A stretch of 64,000 nt of DNA from Bacteroidales bacterium (GTDB lineage Bacteria > Bacteroidota > Bacteroidia > Bacteroidales > Marinilabiliaceae), in contig JAKSLD010000015.1 in assembly GCA_024401395.1 (NCBI GenBank), positions 1 to 64,000 on the forward strand, written 5' to 3'. Below, piece by piece: positions 16,390-25,144 of the stretch. Positions within the stretch are counted from its first letter, which is position 1. Each line of letters begins with the position of its first letter. Under the pieces are notes generated by a model. That model saw only the letters and a program-made list of their open reading frames with translations. It was not told the origin of the DNA and searched no databases. Position numbers and translations under genes: made by a program.

Positions 16390-18825
16390 TTATTTCTTTG
16401 TTGCTTTCTCCTTTGCCTTTACAGTCGGCTTAGCCGCTGTCTTTGAAGCTGTCTTCTTTTTCGGTTTTTCCTCTGTTTCTGCCTTAGCAGACGATTTAGA
16501 AGAGGGCTTTGCTGTAGTCTTTACCTGTTTGTTGACATACTCCATACACTCCTCATAGGTAAGATCCTCTGCCTTGACTGCCTTTGGCAGTCTGACATTC
16601 TCCTTACCATAAGCGATATATGGACCCCATCGACCGTTGAGCACTTTAAGCTGTGCATCCTGCTCAAACTCCTTGATAAGTTTCTGTGCGTCAGAGACAC
16701 GCTTATCCTCGATACGAGTAATTGCGGTAGGAAGATCTATAGTATAAGGGTCATCAACACCCTTTTTAAGAGAAACAAACTTACCATCGTGACGGACAAA
16801 CGGTCCGAACTTACCGACACCCACAACTACATCCTTACCCTCGAACTGACCAAGATTTCGTGGAAGTTCGAATAGCTTGAGAGCCTCCTCAAGTGTAATC
16901 GTCTCAATATGCTGGTCCTTTCTAAGAGATGCGAATTTTGGCTTATCCTCCTCATCCTCATTATTTCCAATCTGGGCCATAGGTCCAAAACGGCCGACTC
17001 TAACGATAACAGGTTTCCCTGTAGCTGGGTCAGTACCCAGAGAACGTTCGCCAGTATTCTTAGCAGAATGTTCCATTGTATCCTCCACTACCACATGGAA
17101 AGGCTTATAGAACTCATCTATAACCTGCTGCCAACCGAGTTCGCCAGTAGCGATATCATCGAACTGCTCCTCTACCTTAGCTGTAAAATCGTAGCTAACA
17201 ATATTTGCGAAATGTTCGATAAGGAAGTCATTCACCAACATACCTATATCGGTAGGGAACAACTTACTCTTCTCTGCTCCATAAATCTCCGTCTTCTTTG
17301 CTACAGAAACCTTACCCTTAGAAAGCGAAAGCATAGTATATGCGCGTTTTTCGCCATCACGATTCTCGCGCACCACGTAACCACGCTGCTGAATAGTAGA
17401 GATTGTTGGCGCGTATGTTGAAGGGCGACCGATACCCAACTCCTCCAGTTTACGTACGAGAGTAGCCTCATTATATCTTGGAGGATGCTGCTGCCAGCGC
17501 TCACGGCTAGTCATATCCACAGTCTCCAGAGACTGTCCGACTGCGACCGAAGGCAATTTAGCCACCTGACTCTCCTCATCCTCATCATCAGTGCTCTCCA
17601 TATAGACCTTCATAAAGCCATCGAATAGCAAAACTTCAGCTGTAGATGTAAAATATTCAGAATCAGAAGCATCAATCTTAATATTAGTACGCTCAAATTT
17701 TGCGTCCTGCATCTGAGATGCTACTGCTCGCTGCCAGATGAGCTGATAGAGACGCTGCTCGTCATTCTCAGCATCAGGGAGAGACTTCTTACTTATATAA
17801 GTAGGGCGAATTGCCTCGTGAGCCTCCTGAGCGCCCTTAGATTTAGTTTTATAATGACGAACGTGGAGATAATTCTTGCCGAGCTCGTTGGTTACATACT
17901 CAGAAATCTGATTAATTGCCGCAGCAGCGAGATTAACCGAATCGGTACGCATATAAGTAATGTAACCAGCCTCATACAATCTCTGAGCAACGCTCATTGT
18001 TCGAGAGACAGAAAAACCCAACTTACGGCTAGCCTCCTGTTGCAAAGTAGACGTAGTGAAAGGAGGTGCTGGGGTACGGGTAGTCGGTTTAGTCTCCACT
18101 GCGTCAACAGAGAAAGACTTTCCTACACACTTCTCGAGGAACGACTGAGCTTCAGCCTGAGTCGCGAACCTCTTGTTCAATTCAGCCTTAAGAACAGACT
18201 TAGTACCTGCCAACTGGAAATTGGCTACTGTCTGATAGCTAGAAGACGCCTGGAAAGCGAAAATCTCTCGTTCTCTCTCGACCAGCACTCGTAAAGCTAC
18301 GCTCTGCACACGTCCTGCGGATAGAGAAGGCTTAATCTTACGCCACAATACTGGGGACAACTCAAAACCCACTAGGCGGTCGAGAACACGACGTGCCTGC
18401 TGTGCGTCCACCAGATTCATATCTATGGTACGAGGACTTTTGATCGCCTCTGTAATAGCCGTCTTGGTAATTTCGTGGAAGACGATACGTTTAGTGGTTG
18501 CCACATCCAATCCCAACACCTCTGCCAAGTGCCAAGAAATAGCCTCCCCCTCGCGGTCCTCATCGGATGCGAGCCATACTGTCTGTGCTGCTTTCGACAA
18601 TTTCTTGAGTTCAGCGACAACGGCATGCTTATCGGATGGTATCTCGTATTGAGGCTCGTAGTCGTGTTCGATATCAATACCCTGATTTGATTTTTTCAAA
18701 TCTCGGATATGGCCGAAACTAGACTTTACGACAAACCCCTTGCCTAAAAATCCCTCGATGGTCTTTGCCTTGGCAGGGGACTCCACGATTACGAGATCGT
18801 ATGTCTCAGTAGTTTTTTGTGCCAT
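16390..18825 (-). CDS. topA: DNA topoisomerase I
   Basis: 811 residues. A type IA topoisomerase that relaxes negative supercoils. The TOPRIM domain begins at once (IVESPAKAKTIEGFLG, DEDREGEAISWHL), the catalytic Tyr lies in YITYMRTDSVNL near residue 300, and GRPSTYAPTI is present. The C-terminal third carries repeated TOPRIM-associated small domains (GRFGPMAQIG, VGKFGPFVRHDG, GRWGPYIAYG) instead of the zinc ribbons of enterobacterial enzymes, then a Lys/Ala-rich tail. This layout is typical of Bacteroidetes. A TAACTTTG box at 18855-18862 probably drives it. Confidence 0.96.
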   Translation of the reverse strand: MAQKTTETYDLVIVESPAKAKTIEGFLGKGFVVKSSFGHIRDLKKSNQGIDIEHDYEPQYEIPSDKHAVVAELKKLSKAAQTVWLASDEDREGEAISWHLAEVLGLDVATTKRIVFHEITKTAITEAIKSPRTIDMNLVDAQQARRVLDRLVGFELSPVLWRKIKPSLSAGRVQSVALRVLVEREREIFAFQASSSYQTVANFQLAGTKSVLKAELNKRFATQAEAQSFLEKCVGKSFSVDAVETKPTTRTPAPPFTTSTLQQEASRKLGFSVSRTMSVAQRLYEAGYITYMRTDSVNLAAAAINQISEYVTNELGKNYLHVRHYKTKSKGAQEAHEAIRPTYISKKSLPDAENDEQRLYQLIWQRAVASQMQDAKFERTNIKIDASDSEYFTSTAEVLLFDGFMKVYMESTDDEDEESQVAKLPSVAVGQSLETVDMTSRERWQQHPPRYNEATLVRKLEELGIGRPSTYAPTISTIQQRGYVVRENRDGEKRAYTMLSLSKGKVSVAKKTEIYGAEKSKLFPTDIGMLVNDFLIEHFANIVSYDFTAKVEEQFDDIATGELGWQQVIDEFYKPFHVVVEDTMEHSAKNTGERSLGTDPATGKPVIVRVGRFGPMAQIGNNEDEEDKPKFASLRKDQHIETITLEEALKLFELPRNLGQFEGKDVVVGVGKFGPFVRHDGKFVSLKKGVDDPYTIDLPTAITRIEDKRVSDAQKLIKEFEQDAQLKVLNGRWGPYIAYGKENVRLPKAVKAEDLTYEECMEYVNKQVKTTAKPSSKSSAKAETEEKPKKKTASKTAAKPTVKAKEKATKK

Positions 18826-18854
18826 TTAATTATATTGGTGCATAGTAAGCGGTG

Positions 18855-18862
18855 CAAAGTTA
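18855..18862 (-). promoter_or_regulatory. -7 box of topA
   Basis: Minus-strand TAACTTTG, 30 bases before the topA ATG; no convincing -33 element. Confidence 0.4.
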
Positions 18863-18900
18863 GACAATATTTTTGCATATCTATTTATAAAGCAAAAAAT

Positions 18901-20127
18901 CTACTCTACATCCTTTGTGATGTTTTCCAGTTCGTCGTCGTACAGAAAATCGTTATATGGGAAGCGCTGTACATGAATCTTCTTGACCTCAGTATAGACC
19001 ACACGTCGCAGTTCCTCGAAGTTGGTTTTCTCTCTGGCAGAGATAAATACACACTGAGCGCCCTTTGCCATCCAAGTCGCCTTAAGATCGTCCAGCGAGT
19101 AATTCTCCCTTTTCTTAGGGGTCAGATCATCCTCATCCTTCTGCTGATAAGTAAAAGCATCCACCTTATTAAAAATAATGATGGTTGGCTTCTCCGTATT
19201 ATCCAGTTCGTGGATAGTACGGTTTACGACCTCAATCTGCGACTCAAAAGCCGGGTGAGAGATATCCACAACATGCAAGAGCAAGTCGGCCTCTCTAACC
19301 TCATCGAGAGTAGACTTAAAACTCTCCACCAAATTATGAGGAAGTTTACGGATGAACCCTACTGTGTCGGCCATAAGGAAAGGAAGGTTACCGATGACAA
19401 CCTTTCTTACGGTAGTATCGAGCGTTGCGAAAAGCTTATTCTCTGCGAACACATTAGTTTTAGAGATAGCATTCATCAAAGTAGACTTACCGACATTAGT
19501 ATACCCTACCAAGGCTACGCGAACCATCTTACCTCGGTTCTGCCTCTGGGTATTCATCTGCCTATCGATATGCTTAAGTTCCTCCTTCAGTGCTGAAATC
19601 TTATCGAGGACGATGCGCCTATCCGTCTCAATCTGTTTCTCACCAGTACCACGCATACCGATACCACCCTTCTGGCGGTCGAGGTGGGTCCACATTCGGG
19701 TAAGGCGAGGCAAGAGGTATTGGTACTGAGCCAATTCCACCTGCGTTTTAGCGTGTGCTGTTCTAGCTCGACTAGCAAAAATGTCGAGAATCAGAGATGT
19801 ACGGTCGAGCACCTCACAGTGAAGAGCCTGCTCTAGGTTCTTCTGCTGAGAAGGAGTGAGTTCGTCATCCACTATGATTATACCTATTTCATTCTCCTCA
19901 AGATATACACGAATATCCTCCAAGCGGCCTGTACCCACGTAGGTACGAGAATCCGGGGTCTGAAGGTTCTGAGTAAAACGTTCGACGGCCCTAGCGCCTG
20001 CCGTCTCGGCAAGGAAAGCCAATTCGTCGAGATAGTCATTCACCTGCTGCTGAGTAACATCCGGTGTTTTAACAGCTACGAGGACTACCTTCTCCATCTC
20101 CTCTACAACTTCTTCTTTCTTCGTCAT
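18901..20127 (-). CDS. hflX: GTPase HflX
   Basis: 408 residues. HflX is a ribosome-associated GTPase that splits stalled or stress-inactivated 70S ribosomes. The N-terminal HflX domain contains TYVGTGRLEDI and DDELTPSQQKNLEQ; a coiled linker with the conserved LDRQKGGIGMRGTGEKQIE stretch (LDRQKGGIGMRGTGEK) follows; then the G domain with G1 VALVGYTNVGKSTL, G3 DTVGFIRKLP and G4 NKVD. Length is normal. Its ATG overlaps the guaD stop (TAATG), so the two genes are translationally coupled. Confidence 0.96.
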   Translation of the reverse strand: MTKKEEVVEEMEKVVLVAVKTPDVTQQQVNDYLDELAFLAETAGARAVERFTQNLQTPDSRTYVGTGRLEDIRVYLEENEIGIIIVDDELTPSQQKNLEQALHCEVLDRTSLILDIFASRARTAHAKTQVELAQYQYLLPRLTRMWTHLDRQKGGIGMRGTGEKQIETDRRIVLDKISALKEELKHIDRQMNTQRQNRGKMVRVALVGYTNVGKSTLMNAISKTNVFAENKLFATLDTTVRKVVIGNLPFLMADTVGFIRKLPHNLVESFKSTLDEVREADLLLHVVDISHPAFESQIEVVNRTIHELDNTEKPTIIIFNKVDAFTYQQKDEDDLTPKKRENYSLDDLKATWMAKGAQCVFISAREKTNFEELRRVVYTEVKKIHVQRFPYNDFLYDDELENITKDVE

Positions 20128-20606
20128 TAATATTCTATTTTGTCTGCTTTATCTCTCCAACGATTAAAAGTATCGATAGCCTCCTCGCCCAGCAAGTGGG
20201 TTTCCGGTATAGTACGATTACCTATACCCTTCTCTATCTCCTTATAAATGAAGCTATCGTCGAAATCTATATCAGCGGCCTCCTTTTGGGTATTGCCATA
20301 ATATATATGTTTGATGCGAGCCCAATATATTGCGCCGAGGCACATAGGGCAAGGTTCGCACGAAGTATATATCTCGCACCCGTGGAGGTCGAACGTATTT
20401 AGATTCTTAGTAGCGTCGCGAATAGCCGACACCTCTGCGTGAGCGGTAGGGTCGTTATTAGCAGTCACTCGGTTTACACCGCGACCGACGATGACACCAT
20501 CCTTAACGATGACGGCGCCGAAAGGCCCCCCTCCGTTATCCACATTAGCTGTTGCGAGGGCGATAGCCTCGCGCATATATTCCTTTTCCTTATTCATACT
20601 CCTCAT
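20127..20606 (-). CDS. guaD: Guanine deaminase, cytidine-deaminase fold
   Basis: 159 residues. A zinc deaminase of the CDA/TadA superfamily; overall it resembles Bacillus GuaD (guanine to xanthine) more than TadA. Zinc ligands and catalytic Glu are in TAHAEVSAIRD and SCEPCPMCLGAIYWAR. The motif FDDSFIYKEI and the C-terminal WRDKADKIEY tail are GuaD-like. An internal ATG three codons on (20597) is an alternative start. A structured element lies upstream (20692-20741), and hflX overlaps its stop. TadA-type activity cannot be excluded from sequence alone. Confidence 0.85.
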   Translation of the reverse strand: MRSMNKEKEYMREAIALATANVDNGGGPFGAVIVKDGVIVGRGVNRVTANNDPTAHAEVSAIRDATKNLNTFDLHGCEIYTSCEPCPMCLGAIYWARIKHIYYGNTQKEAADIDFDDSFIYKEIEKGIGNRTIPETHLLGEEAIDTFNRWRDKADKIEY

Positions 20607-20691
20607 AGTTTAGACGTGCAAGTTATAAACAATCCCTGAAAAAACAATATCACCCTGAGCGAGGCGAGGCATTGCAGCCCTTAAATACAGT

Positions 20692-20741
20692 TTTTGCCCT
20701 CGTAGAGCCATCCCGAAGGACAAGCATCTGCGAGGGCAAAA
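20692..20741 (-). ncRNA. Stable hairpin between rpmF and guaD
   Basis: An 11-bp perfect stem (TTTTGCCCTCG at 20692-20702 with its complement at 20731-20741) encloses a second hairpin capped, on the minus strand, by a UUCG tetraloop (GTCC-TTCG-GGAT). No T-tract follows on the minus strand, so it is not a classical terminator. It could be a 3'-end structure of rpmF or a guaD leader element. Identity unknown. Confidence 0.45.
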
Positions 20742-20802
20742 CCGTTGCACGAAACTGAAACAGACGTTTCAAACGGCAACACTAAGGAACTGATGTAACT
20801 GA

Positions 20803-20985
20803 TTACTCAGCGTCCTTCTCGATAGCCAACTTACCGCGGTAGTAACCACACTCACCACATACAGTGTGCAACTTGATTGTTGCGCCACAATTCTGGCAAA
20901 CACCGAGAGTAGGTGCTACTGCCTTGTAGTGTGTACGACGCTTTGCAGTACGTGTCTTCGAATGGTTTCGTTTAGGATGTGCCAT
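20803..20985 (-). CDS. rpmF: 50S ribosomal protein L32
   Basis: 60 residues, zinc-type bL32. The start MAHPKRNHSKTRTAKRRTHY is canonical and the zinc knuckle CQNCG...CGECG is intact, so this is the C+ form. It follows the DUF177/YceD gene with a 67-base gap, the conserved bacterial order yceD-rpmF, and probably shares its promoter at 21623-21630. Confidence 0.97.
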   Translation of the reverse strand: MAHPKRNHSKTRTAKRRTHYKAVAPTLGVCQNCGATIKLHTVCGECGYYRGKLAIEKDAE

Positions 20986-21052
20986 TTCGCAATTAAACTT
21001 AAATTGTTAATAAACTACTTATATAATACTCTTGCGAGTTGTTATATCAATT

Positions 21053-21601
21053 TTAATCCTTACCCATCAAATCCTTCAATGCAGCCCATCTAGGATCGAT
21101 ATCGTCGTCATCTTTGGCTTTTTCCTGGTTATCTGCCATATACTCGTTTACTTTAGCGAGCATCTCAGGGTTACAAGTTGGATTACCATTTTCATCTTCC
21201 GGATGAACCATCTTGATAGGAAGTTCTACTGCGATGAACTCATATATCCACTGAGCGACATTTATAACCTCCTCTGCCTCATCGATCATGTAAAGCTCCT
21301 CAGAGAGTTCCTCGTTATGGTCGCCGAATTTAACTACTACATCTCCTTCGGCATCCTCTATAGGATAATTGAACTCATCGAGGCACACATCGCATATTGC
21401 TCGGATAGTACCATTGATGTCGAAATGCAATTGGAGCATTTGTTCTGTCTTATGGAGCTGGACATCGGCCTTTAGGTCGCCACCCAATATAAGATCGCCT
21501 TCAATAGCGTCAAAAAACTCCTGATTCACAGTGAATTGAAGCTCATGGTCGCCATTAGCCAGATTCTTATAAGCTATATCATAAGTACTTAATACGCTCA
21601 T
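21053..21601 (-). CDS. DUF177/YceD family protein
   Basis: 182 residues from ATG 21601 (MSVLSTYDIAYKNLANG). The frame stays open about 35 codons further upstream, but that segment overlaps a good promoter (21623-21630) and is not protein-like, so the shorter start is preferred. YceD proteins are linked with 23S rRNA accumulation and almost always lie next to rpmF, as here. The central CDVCLDEF motif and the acidic C-terminal half ending in DPRWAALKDL are family features. Confidence 0.9.
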   Translation of the reverse strand: MSVLSTYDIAYKNLANGDHELQFTVNQEFFDAIEGDLILGGDLKADVQLHKTEQMLQLHFDINGTIRAICDVCLDEFNYPIEDAEGDVVVKFGDHNEELSEELYMIDEAEEVINVAQWIYEFIAVELPIKMVHPEDENGNPTCNPEMLAKVNEYMADNQEKAKDDDDIDPRWAALKDLMGKD

Positions 21602-21622
21602 TAATCGCACTTTTTCGGGTTG

Positions 21623-21630
21623 CAAAGGTA
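21623..21630 (-). promoter_or_regulatory. -7 box of the DUF177-rpmF operon
   Basis: Minus-strand TACCTTTG, 22 bases before ATG 21601. It supports that start over the longer open frame. Confidence 0.55.
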
Positions 21631-21790
21631 AGGAATTTTTGAATAAATCGGTATTTATCGGGTTAAAAAAGTGCAAAAAATAGTTTGAGAGGCGTGGCAA
21701 TTTCAATAAAGTGCGGACACAGGGTCTTACATCAAGTGAAGAGTTACTGTTTTTGAGGGCTATGTCTGCACTCGGTCTAGGTAGTTGCTA

Positions 21791-21830
21791 TATACGGAGA
21801 AGGTCCTTGTTGCTCGCAGTTTTTTATTTT
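21791..21830 (+). repeat. Dispersed intergenic repeat, copy C
   Basis: Plus-strand AAGGTCCTTGTTGCTCGCAG followed by a poly-T/ATTTTG segment. It matches copies A, B and D in the CTTGTTGCTCGCAGTTTTTT core; its left arm is diverged. Confidence 0.55.
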
Positions 21831-21880
21831 GGGAGCTATTGAGGGGGGGGGGCAAGATTAGCAGTAGAGACAATAAAGAA

Positions 21881-21911
21881 AACCCCGCCGTCTTTCTCAG
21901 ACTGCGGGGTT
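21881..21911 (-). terminator. Strong Rho-independent terminator
   Basis: AACCCCGC/GCGGGGTT 8-bp stem with an inner GTC/GAC extension; on the minus strand it continues into TTCTTTATTG. It ends transcription arriving from the YfiR gene and its long 3' region. Confidence 0.75.
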
Positions 21912-22326
21912 AAAAATGAAGGTTATTAGGTTGGTTGGAGGTTACCCCCTCCAAGGTATGGTATTAATCGCTAATGATATTAGACATCTTATTCGCGTTA
22001 AGACTCAAGCCCTATCGTTAATAAACGAAGGCGGATAATATTTTGGATGAGACATATACACTTATGAGGGACGAAGGTGTCGACGACTCCCTGAGGGGAA
22101 CTTCTGAAGAGAAGAATACCCAGGAGTAATACGAACGATAAGATTCAGGATTTATCCCTTAGTGTAATGCTCTGCCTTACCAACATCAGAGCGCGCGATA
22201 GTCAAAGCCGATGATACATACACATCAACCGTTCCAAAATCTAGCGTTGCTTTTGTAGTACGAAGGCTACAATCTCTAGTGTAAATTCTATTTCTCAGTG
22301 TAATCTAATGGGCGCGCAGCCGTTCA

Positions 22327-22848
22327 TTAGTTAACCTCTGTGCCGAGGTCCAAAAGTTTCTTTGAAACCTGCAAGCCAGCGGTTGAAATATTGTTGTTAG
22401 AAATTTCGAAGCCAAGCTTAGCGCCGTTCATTACGAATGACACACCGGCACCGCTTGCACAATGACCTTTCTTACCGCTAACAATCAAAGTCTTGTTGCC
22501 CTTCTGGTTTGACACCAATGTAGCGATGTTAGAGCTCTTGCTCTCACCGAGATAGATGATATCGCTCTTAGCCAAGCCATTTACAGTAGCAGATTCCTTA
22601 ACGACTACTTTACGAGCACCAATCTTCTTAGTCTGAGCCAACTTAGAAAGCTCGCCTACCAACTCGTTATCACCGATTACAGTAACGACAAGCTCCTTCT
22701 GAGCATCCTCTGCAGGCCAGTTGATATTCTTAGCGAAGTTGTAAATGTAAAGAGCCTGGAACTGTGCCATCTGCGCCTTAGCGAAGTTAGACACTGTTAG
22801 CACGAGGCCTACAATTACCAAACACTTGATCAATACGTTCTTTTTCAT
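22327..22848 (-). CDS. YfiR/DUF4154 family periplasmic protein
   Basis: 173 residues with a signal peptide (CLVIVGLVLTVSNFAKAQ). The QALYIYNFAKNINWPA opening and the VIGDNELVGEL, IIYLGES and GVSFVMNG-type segments fit the YfiR (DUF4154) family, periplasmic proteins that in Pseudomonas restrain the diguanylate cyclase YfiN. In Bacteroidetes the partner is usually a sensor kinase or an unidentified membrane protein; none lies next to this gene. The stop is followed by about 410 non-coding bases ending in a terminator, a long 3' UTR for this genome. The role here is unknown. Confidence 0.85.
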   Translation of the reverse strand: MKKNVLIKCLVIVGLVLTVSNFAKAQMAQFQALYIYNFAKNINWPAEDAQKELVVTVIGDNELVGELSKLAQTKKIGARKVVVKESATVNGLAKSDIIYLGESKSSNIATLVSNQKGNKTLIVSGKKGHCASGAGVSFVMNGAKLGFEISNNNISTAGLQVSKKLLDLGTEVN

Positions 22849-23034
22849 GTTCGTTCTAGTTTGTTTTATGAATCCTCATTTCATTTATTAGGTTGAGACT
22901 TCATATCTCAAATGTATGTTGTCTTGTACCTTAAAGAAGAAGAAAAGGTTTCACATAGGTTAGTAGTATTACGTTATTTTAGTTTTATTTCACATATTAG
23001 TAGTTACACGTTGACTTTTAGTAAGTTAACGCGA

Positions 23035-23667
23035 TTATCTTGGGTTCAGTTTTGTTTTTTCGTGTTCCTTGGCCACATTCTTAAGGACTGTAAGCAAAGC
23101 CTCTATATTTGTTTCGTCCTGAAAGCAAGTACGGCTATCAACGTCAATCACCAACACTTCGCCCTTATAGTTTTGAATCCACTCCTCGTATCTCTCATTG
23201 AGACGTAATATATATGTAGAATCGAGGTTAGACTCATATTTATTCTGACCATTGAGTATACGTTCCAGCAGAGTTGGGACAGATGCTCGGAGATACAAGA
23301 GGAGGTCGGGCTGAGGGACGGAATTATGGTAATTCTCATATACCCTGGTATATGTTTCAAAGTCGCGCTCGTCCATAGCCCCCATAGCGTACAAGCTATA
23401 GGCATATATATACATATCCTCCATCATTGTACGAGGCTGGACCACCACCCCATCGTGCCATAGGAGGTGTTGAGTCTCGCGATAATGCTGACCGAGGTAC
23501 CACAATTGGCTACTGAAAGCCCAACGATAGACATTGTTGGTGAAATCCGTGATATAAGGATTCTGGTCTTTAGAATCATCACAAGTGTACCATCCCAATC
23601 TTTCTCGAATAAGTTTGATAAGATTAGAACGACCGCAACCTATATTTCCTGCGATAGCTATGTACAT
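23035..23667 (-). CDS. Deoxynucleoside kinase-like protein, active site degenerate
   Basis: 210 residues, full length for the dNK family that phosphorylates deoxynucleosides in salvage. The fold is plain (MYIAIAGNIG start, NPYITDF, RWAFSSQLWYL, LNERYEEWI, VLVIDVD). Three usually conserved spots differ: the P-loop reads GNIGCGRS with Arg in place of the Walker A Lys; the catalytic Glu position after the first strand is replaced within CDDSKDQNPY; and the (E/D)R(S/T) motif reads PRT in VVQPRTMMED. It may be inactive, altered in substrate, or a partner of a canonical paralogue elsewhere. It is a single gene on the minus strand. Confidence 0.85.
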   Translation of the reverse strand: MYIAIAGNIGCGRSNLIKLIRERLGWYTCDDSKDQNPYITDFTNNVYRWAFSSQLWYLGQHYRETQHLLWHDGVVVQPRTMMEDMYIYAYSLYAMGAMDERDFETYTRVYENYHNSVPQPDLLLYLRASVPTLLERILNGQNKYESNLDSTYILRLNERYEEWIQNYKGEVLVIDVDSRTCFQDETNIEALLTVLKNVAKEHEKTKLNPR

Positions 23668-23925
23668 TGCAATTAATAGTTATTAATTATCGCGTTTACG
23701 TATAATCAGCTCAGTATGATACACTAATATAGTAATTTTTTCTTGTACGTTACATAAAAACGACAAAAAAATGGATAATGATACTAATTTGGAAACCTTT
23801 GATACATAGAGTAAAATGGTTTTAGCACATTTTCATCACCTTTGCAATGTCAAGAAATTGTAACACACAACAAAAAGCTAGATACATTACGAGAGGTTGT
23901 TCTCAACGATTCGCAAACACTAACT

Positions 23926-24228
23926 TTACTTCACCTCCTCGTAATCCACGTATTGACCGTCAAGTTCAGAGTAGCTTGACGGTTTTTCTTTTTGGGTATT
24001 AGGGCGAGTAATAGTAATATGAGGTTCGCCGTCATCCTGACTCTGATAATATTCCTGATTCTGGTCGGCATACTGCCCGCCGAACATAGAAGAGAACTGT
24101 TCGTTGGCCCGTTGCTGCATCTTATTAGCGAAGCGCTTAAGGAGCCATGGGAATATGAGGCGCCCGATGAACTTCAGCACATAGATTATGAGCAGAATAG
24201 TAATGAGAACTCCCAAAAACTTCTCCAT
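23926..24228 (-). CDS. DUF4834 family small membrane protein
   Basis: 100 residues. One N-terminal membrane helix (LGVLITILLIIYVLKFIGRLIF) is followed by a basic amphipathic stretch and a charged, disordered tail ending in a DGQYVDYEEVK motif. This matches the Bacteroidetes-restricted DUF4834 family, function unknown. It lies 9 bases downstream of ispH on the same strand, so it probably shares the cmk-ispH transcript. Confidence 0.8.
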   Translation of the reverse strand: MEKFLGVLITILLIIYVLKFIGRLIFPWLLKRFANKMQQRANEQFSSMFGGQYADQNQEYYQSQDDGEPHITITRPNTQKEKPSSYSELDGQYVDYEEVK

Positions 24229-24237
24229 AGGGGGAAT

Positions 24238-25116
24238 TTATTTAGACTTTACCTTAATATTCAAAAGATCTATGCAACGAGTCTTCACGCGCTCCATAAG
24301 CCACAGAGGAGTTGATGTTGCGCCGAAGATACCGATAGACTCTGGCTTAGAGTCGAACCAAGCCTTATCCAGTTCCTCCTCTGAGGTAAGGAAATAGCTA
24401 GAAGGGTTGATTTCCTTGCAGATAGCATAGAGCACCTTAGAGTTAGAGCTCTTGGCGCCACCCACGAAGAGTATAGTATCATACTGGAGGGCAAAGCTCT
24501 TGAGCTGCTCGGCGCGGTCGGCCATCTGGCGGCAAATACTATTATGAGCCTCGATTTTTATGGAAGTCCGTGCCTGAATCTTCTTAAGGAGTTCCATATA
24601 CTGCTGAGGATCCTTTGTTGTCTGTGCGAATACTACGCAAGGCTTATCAGGATCGATCTGATCAATCTGAGATTCATCCTCTACAAGAATACACTCATTA
24701 TCAGTCTGACCCATAAGACCTATTACCTCGGCGTGACCCTTTTTACCGAAAAGGACGACCTGGCCACCGAGTTTCTTTTGTTTCTGCCATGCGAGGCGTA
24801 TGCTCTGCTGAAGTTTAAGGACAACAGGGCAAGTTGCGTCAATAAGCTTGAGATTGTTTTTTTCGACCACAGCGTAAGAAGCTGGAGGTTCGCCATGGGC
24901 GCGGAACAGTACGCTTGCATTCTTCAAGTTAGCCAGGCCATCATTATCGATAATCTTGAGGCCCAATTTCTGCAAACGTTCTATTTCGCGTTCATTATGT
25001 ACGATATCGCCCACACAATGAATGCTACCTTTACGGCGCAGCTCTTGCTCTAGTGTTGCAATGGCGCGACGAACGCCGAAGCAAAAACCTGAACCATTAT
25101 CAATCACAATTCTCAT
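24238..25116 (-). CDS. ispH: 4-hydroxy-3-methylbut-2-enyl diphosphate reductase
   Basis: 292 residues. The last enzyme of the MEP isoprenoid pathway, an iron-sulfur protein making IPP and DMAPP. The three cluster cysteines are in GFCFGVRRAI, DATCPVV and NSICRQMADR. The substrate-binding HNERE (about residue 40) and RAHGEPP are also visible. It lies 28 bases downstream of cmk; the pairing of cmk with ispH is common in Bacteroidetes. Confidence 0.97.
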   Translation of the reverse strand: MRIVIDNGSGFCFGVRRAIATLEQELRRKGSIHCVGDIVHNEREIERLQKLGLKIIDNDGLANLKNASVLFRAHGEPPASYAVVEKNNLKLIDATCPVVLKLQQSIRLAWQKQKKLGGQVVLFGKKGHAEVIGLMGQTDNECILVEDESQIDQIDPDKPCVVFAQTTKDPQQYMELLKKIQARTSIKIEAHNSICRQMADRAEQLKSFALQYDTILFVGGAKSSNSKVLYAICKEINPSSYFLTSEEELDKAWFDSKPESIGIFGATSTPLWLMERVKTRCIDLLNIKVKSK

Positions 25117-25144
25117 ATCAACTCACAATAAATGGGTTGGACTA

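Larger units (their letters stand above)
21602..22326. other. Long intergenic region with G10 tract, terminator and structured 3' region
   Basis: About 725 bases without a convincing ORF. From right to left it holds: a 410-base region after the YfiR gene with several hairpins and three TTACACT-type direct repeats (22154-22303); a strong minus-strand terminator (21881-21911); a run of ten G (21843-21852); dispersed repeat copy C (21791-21830); and the DUF177 promoter (21623-21630). Confidence 0.6.

Noticed and set aside
18817..19596. 259-codon plus-strand ORF opposite hflX
   Set aside because: Antisense shadow of a conserved gene.
21053..21706. Longer start for the DUF177 gene
   Set aside because: The extra 35 codons cover a TACCTTTG promoter and are not conserved-looking; ATG 21601 fits better.
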